A stretch of 64,000 nucleotides of DNA. Source: Chryseobacterium camelliae. GTDB taxonomy: Bacteria; Bacteroidota; Bacteroidia; Flavobacteriales; Weeksellaceae. Shown one piece after another: positions 62,231-64,000 of the stretch. The notes under the pieces are model-generated. The model had not been told where the DNA came from, made no database searches, and saw nothing but the letters and a program-made list of their open reading frames with translations. How positions within the stretch are numbered: position 1 is the stretch's first letter; the number at the start of each line of letters is the position of its first letter. A program made the position numbers and the translations under genes. Location of the stretch: NCBI RefSeq assembly GCF_030818575.1, contig NZ_JAUTAL010000001.1:3658001-3722000 (forward strand), read 5' to 3'.

Positions 62231-62407
62231 ATGAAAAACGTAAAGAAACTTTCCAGAAATGAGCTTAGGACGCTTCAGGGCGGTTTTAAGTGTGAAGGGA
62301 TTTCCTGTGACTGGTACTGTAGCCTGCCTGCAGAAAGCCGTCCGGTATGCCTTTCTCCGCAAACCTTAGTACCGATCTGCGGTGGATGCAACAGTGCCAA
62401 TATATAG
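62231..62407 (+). CDS. GG-leader bacteriocin-like peptide 2 (58 aa, Cys-rich)
   Basis: ATG 62231 opens M-K-N-V-K-K-L-S-R-N-E-L-R-T-L-Q-G-G, the same leader type as peptide 1 with the cut site at G17-G18. The core has six Cys (F-K-C, I-S-C-D-W-Y-C, P-V-C, P-I-C-G-G-C) and two aromatic residues. The order is odd: it lies between the ribosomal protein genes and an outer-membrane protein gene, with its own terminator. No maturation or export gene is adjacent. Confidence 0.8.
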   Translation: MKNVKKLSRNELRTLQGGFKCEGISCDWYCSLPAESRPVCLSPQTLVPICGGCNSANI

Positions 62408-62425
62408 CATGATCTGCAATAGAAT

Positions 62426-62460
62426 AAAAAATCTCCTTCATCATGAAGGAGATTTTTTTT
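62426..62460. terminator. Bidirectional terminator after GG-leader peptide 2
   Basis: The stem ATCTCCTTCAT / ATGAAGGAGAT is flanked by A and T runs. It serves the peptide gene and the converging DUF5686-like gene, whose stop overlaps the T run. Confidence 0.85.
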
Positions 62461-64000
62461 AGAATCCTACCTGGAAACCGGCTTTTATACCGAACCTGGA
62501 AATGTCAGGCCGATCAAGGTAATTGCCCCGCCAGTTAAAGTCGACCCTGAAAATCCTGAGATTTCCGAAGCCGATATTCTCAATTCCAAAACCGTATTCA
62601 AAATACACATGGTCGCTGGGAGCAGAGTATTTGTAACCGGCAACATTGATGTTCTTGGATTCATCGCTTAATGTTCCGTAGGCTCCTCTCAGAAAGGCTA
62701 CTTCCCTTAATTTCAGCTTTTTAATCAACGGAATAAATGACAGGATCTTGCCGTTGAAATGATGTTCCAGGTGCAGGGTGGTATAGGTGTCTGCAACAAA
62801 TTCATAATAATTGAGCTGGGCAAAGGTATTGGCTGCTAAGCTGTATGACTGGTTCCCCGGGATTACGTTCTGCAGGGCCAGAGGCACCGTGTCGAAATTT
62901 TTTCCGGCTTCAAAATTTACCATCATTTTACCCCAGCTTCCGATCAGCACCGGTTTATAAAACATGAATTGCAGTTTATTATAATTATAGTCTGCATTGA
63001 AGAGGCCTTCTATACCGCGGGTATACTTCAGGATAATGGTAGGGGCAAGTGTGCCATGCTCTGTCCGGTCGACACCGGTCTGAGAAAATTTGGCCCCCGG
63101 CCTTGCAATCAGGCTGAAGGTTACGTGTGAGTCATTCAGCGTTTTCCTGAGCTCTCCGTTGCGGTAGTACATCAGGTTGAATCCGGAAGGATTGGCGGAT
63201 TTGATGCTCTGCATGGTTCCGTCTATCCTGAACTGGATGTTTTTCCAGGGTTCAATGGAAGTGAAGACATTGGTTTGGTTAACGGAGCTTAATGAGGCAT
63301 TTTCACCCCGGGCAAATACCGTTGATGAAGCAAAGGTCCTGGACATGATTCCGTCGTCATTGGTCAGCTGAACGCCTAACTGAAGGATATCCCTTCTGGT
63401 TCCTGCGCCAATCATAAACCGGTTGACCCTGTTGAACATATATTTGGCTTCCGCACCATACTTAATTTGTTGGTCCTTGAATCCGTAGGCCGTGTAAAAC
63501 TGTACCCTCCACGGGTCATTACGGGTAAAGTATGTCCTGGCTCCGATCCTGATCCGGTCACCTTCCACATCATTCTTTCCGTACACAGAAAAGATAGGAC
63601 CCAAATCAATAGCCTTAAAGACGTTATAATATCCTGAGCCAAGGGTTTCGTAGAGTTTTACGATACGGTTGAATTTTGGGGTCTTTTCAAGCCTGTCAAG
63701 CATTTCATAAACGCCCTGTTCACTTTTAGATAATGAATCAGGCCTTGCTTTTGCCCAGTAGGCATCATCTTTTTCCACGAATCCGCTTTCATACTCTTCT
63801 GCCTTGCGGTGGAAAACTTTCGGGTCAAGAGTTTTATTGAAATCATATTCTGAATAATCCACGGTTCTTTTCGCGATAAGGCTTTTTGCCGTTTTCTTTT
63901 TTGAAAAGGGTGTCATTTCAATTTCGGTCACAAACTTTCTCGGGAGGAAGGTATTTTCATCAGGATTATCGTATTCCAGCTCGGTGGAGATGCCATTGAT
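62459..64000 (-). CDS. DUF5686-like outer-membrane protein, 5' end outside window
   Basis: The frame is open at the right edge, so the N terminus is missing (513 codons seen). The sequence is rich in alternating beta strands (Y-T-R-G-I-E-G-L-F-N-A-D-Y-N, G-A-Y-G-T-L-S-D-E-S) and ends I-K-A-G-F-Q-V-G-F, a barrel-type terminal Phe. It fits the C-terminal barrel of DUF5686/carboxypeptidase-regulatory-like proteins of Bacteroidota. Their role is not established. Confidence 0.75.
   Translation of the reverse strand: MNGISTELEYDNPDENTFLPRKFVTEIEMTPFSKKKTAKSLIAKRTVDYSEYDFNKTLDPKVFHRKAEEYESGFVEKDDAYWAKARPDSLSKSEQGVYEMLDRLEKTPKFNRIVKLYETLGSGYYNVFKAIDLGPIFSVYGKNDVEGDRIRIGARTYFTRNDPWRVQFYTAYGFKDQQIKYGAEAKYMFNRVNRFMIGAGTRRDILQLGVQLTNDDGIMSRTFASSTVFARGENASLSSVNQTNVFTSIEPWKNIQFRIDGTMQSIKSANPSGFNLMYYRNGELRKTLNDSHVTFSLIARPGAKFSQTGVDRTEHGTLAPTIILKYTRGIEGLFNADYNYNKLQFMFYKPVLIGSWGKMMVNFEAGKNFDTVPLALQNVIPGNQSYSLAANTFAQLNYYEFVADTYTTLHLEHHFNGKILSFIPLIKKLKLREVAFLRGAYGTLSDESKNINVAGYKYSAPSDHVYFEYGFGIENIGFGNLRIFRVDFNWRGNYLDRPDISRFGIKAGFQVGF

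Noticed and set aside
62459..62480. Reading the hairpin at 62426-62460 as part of the DUF5686-like coding region
   Set aside because: The stop codon at 62459-62461 lies in the T run; the stem is beyond the coding sequence.

Overview
The window is chromosomal DNA of a Bacteroidota bacterium, most likely a Chryseobacterium-type flavobacterium (family Weeksellaceae). The signs are a SusC/SusD pair, a type IX secretion C-terminal sorting domain, many TonB-dependent receptors, flavobacterial -7 elements (TAnnTTTG) instead of -10 boxes, almost no Shine-Dalgarno sequences, a tryptophanase gene, and GG-leader 'bacteriocin-like' peptides. I saw no tRNA, rRNA, insertion sequence, prophage or CRISPR array.

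Layout. 1-5985: a minus-strand operon (unknown small protein, YidD-like, YegP-like, HsdR-N-domain protein) beside a two-component island with two paralogous LuxR-type response regulators and one TPR histidine kinase. Three promoters here carry the same 16-bp inverted repeat at nearly the same distance from the -7 element. 5986-10477: an unknown membrane protein, a secreted metallophosphoesterase, a tandem-repeat region, and a secreted phosphatidylinositol phospholipase C-like protein with a frameshifted C terminus. 10799-17824: SusC, SusD and a BCCT transporter. 17873-20090: MsrA and a ROK kinase separated by further copies of the dispersed repeat. 20173-30499: a 10-kb minus-strand iron-uptake cluster with three TonB-dependent receptors, three PepSY membrane proteins and one small membrane protein, largely joined by ATGA overlaps. 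30649-41381: SecA, a DUF2795 protein, a sugar-nucleotide epimerase, a DUF2797 protein, an AsmA-like protein, small proteins, a radical SAM protein and a beta-barrel protein. 41435-47571: a type IX secretion cargo, a GG-leader peptide, a 2-oxoglutarate/iron oxygenase, MenD, and PabC/PabB. 47618-56004: membrane proteins, a DUF3820 protein, a VOC protein, UvrB, a BlaR1/BlaI-type pair with a clear operator, and a sugar dehydrogenase. 56073-64000: tryptophanase, a DUF502 protein, MiaE, a frameshifted acyltransferase, a zinc peptidase lipoprotein, ribosomal proteins L21 and L27, a second GG-leader peptide and the 3' part of a DUF5686-like outer-membrane protein.

How the parts may work together. The clearest candidate for an undescribed system is the local regulon at 1.8-6.0 kb: the kinase and its two response regulators sit between three genes or operons that share one operator/promoter design. 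Genes at 6.8-17.8 kb (phosphoesterase, phospholipase C, SusCD, BCCT transporter) could form a lipid head-group scavenging neighbourhood. The iron cluster pairs ferric-siderophore receptors with PepSY proteins that probably release the iron. Three genes (phospholipase C, one PepSY protein, acyltransferase) are each broken by a single net +1 shift, so sequencing or assembly error must be excluded before they are called pseudogenes.
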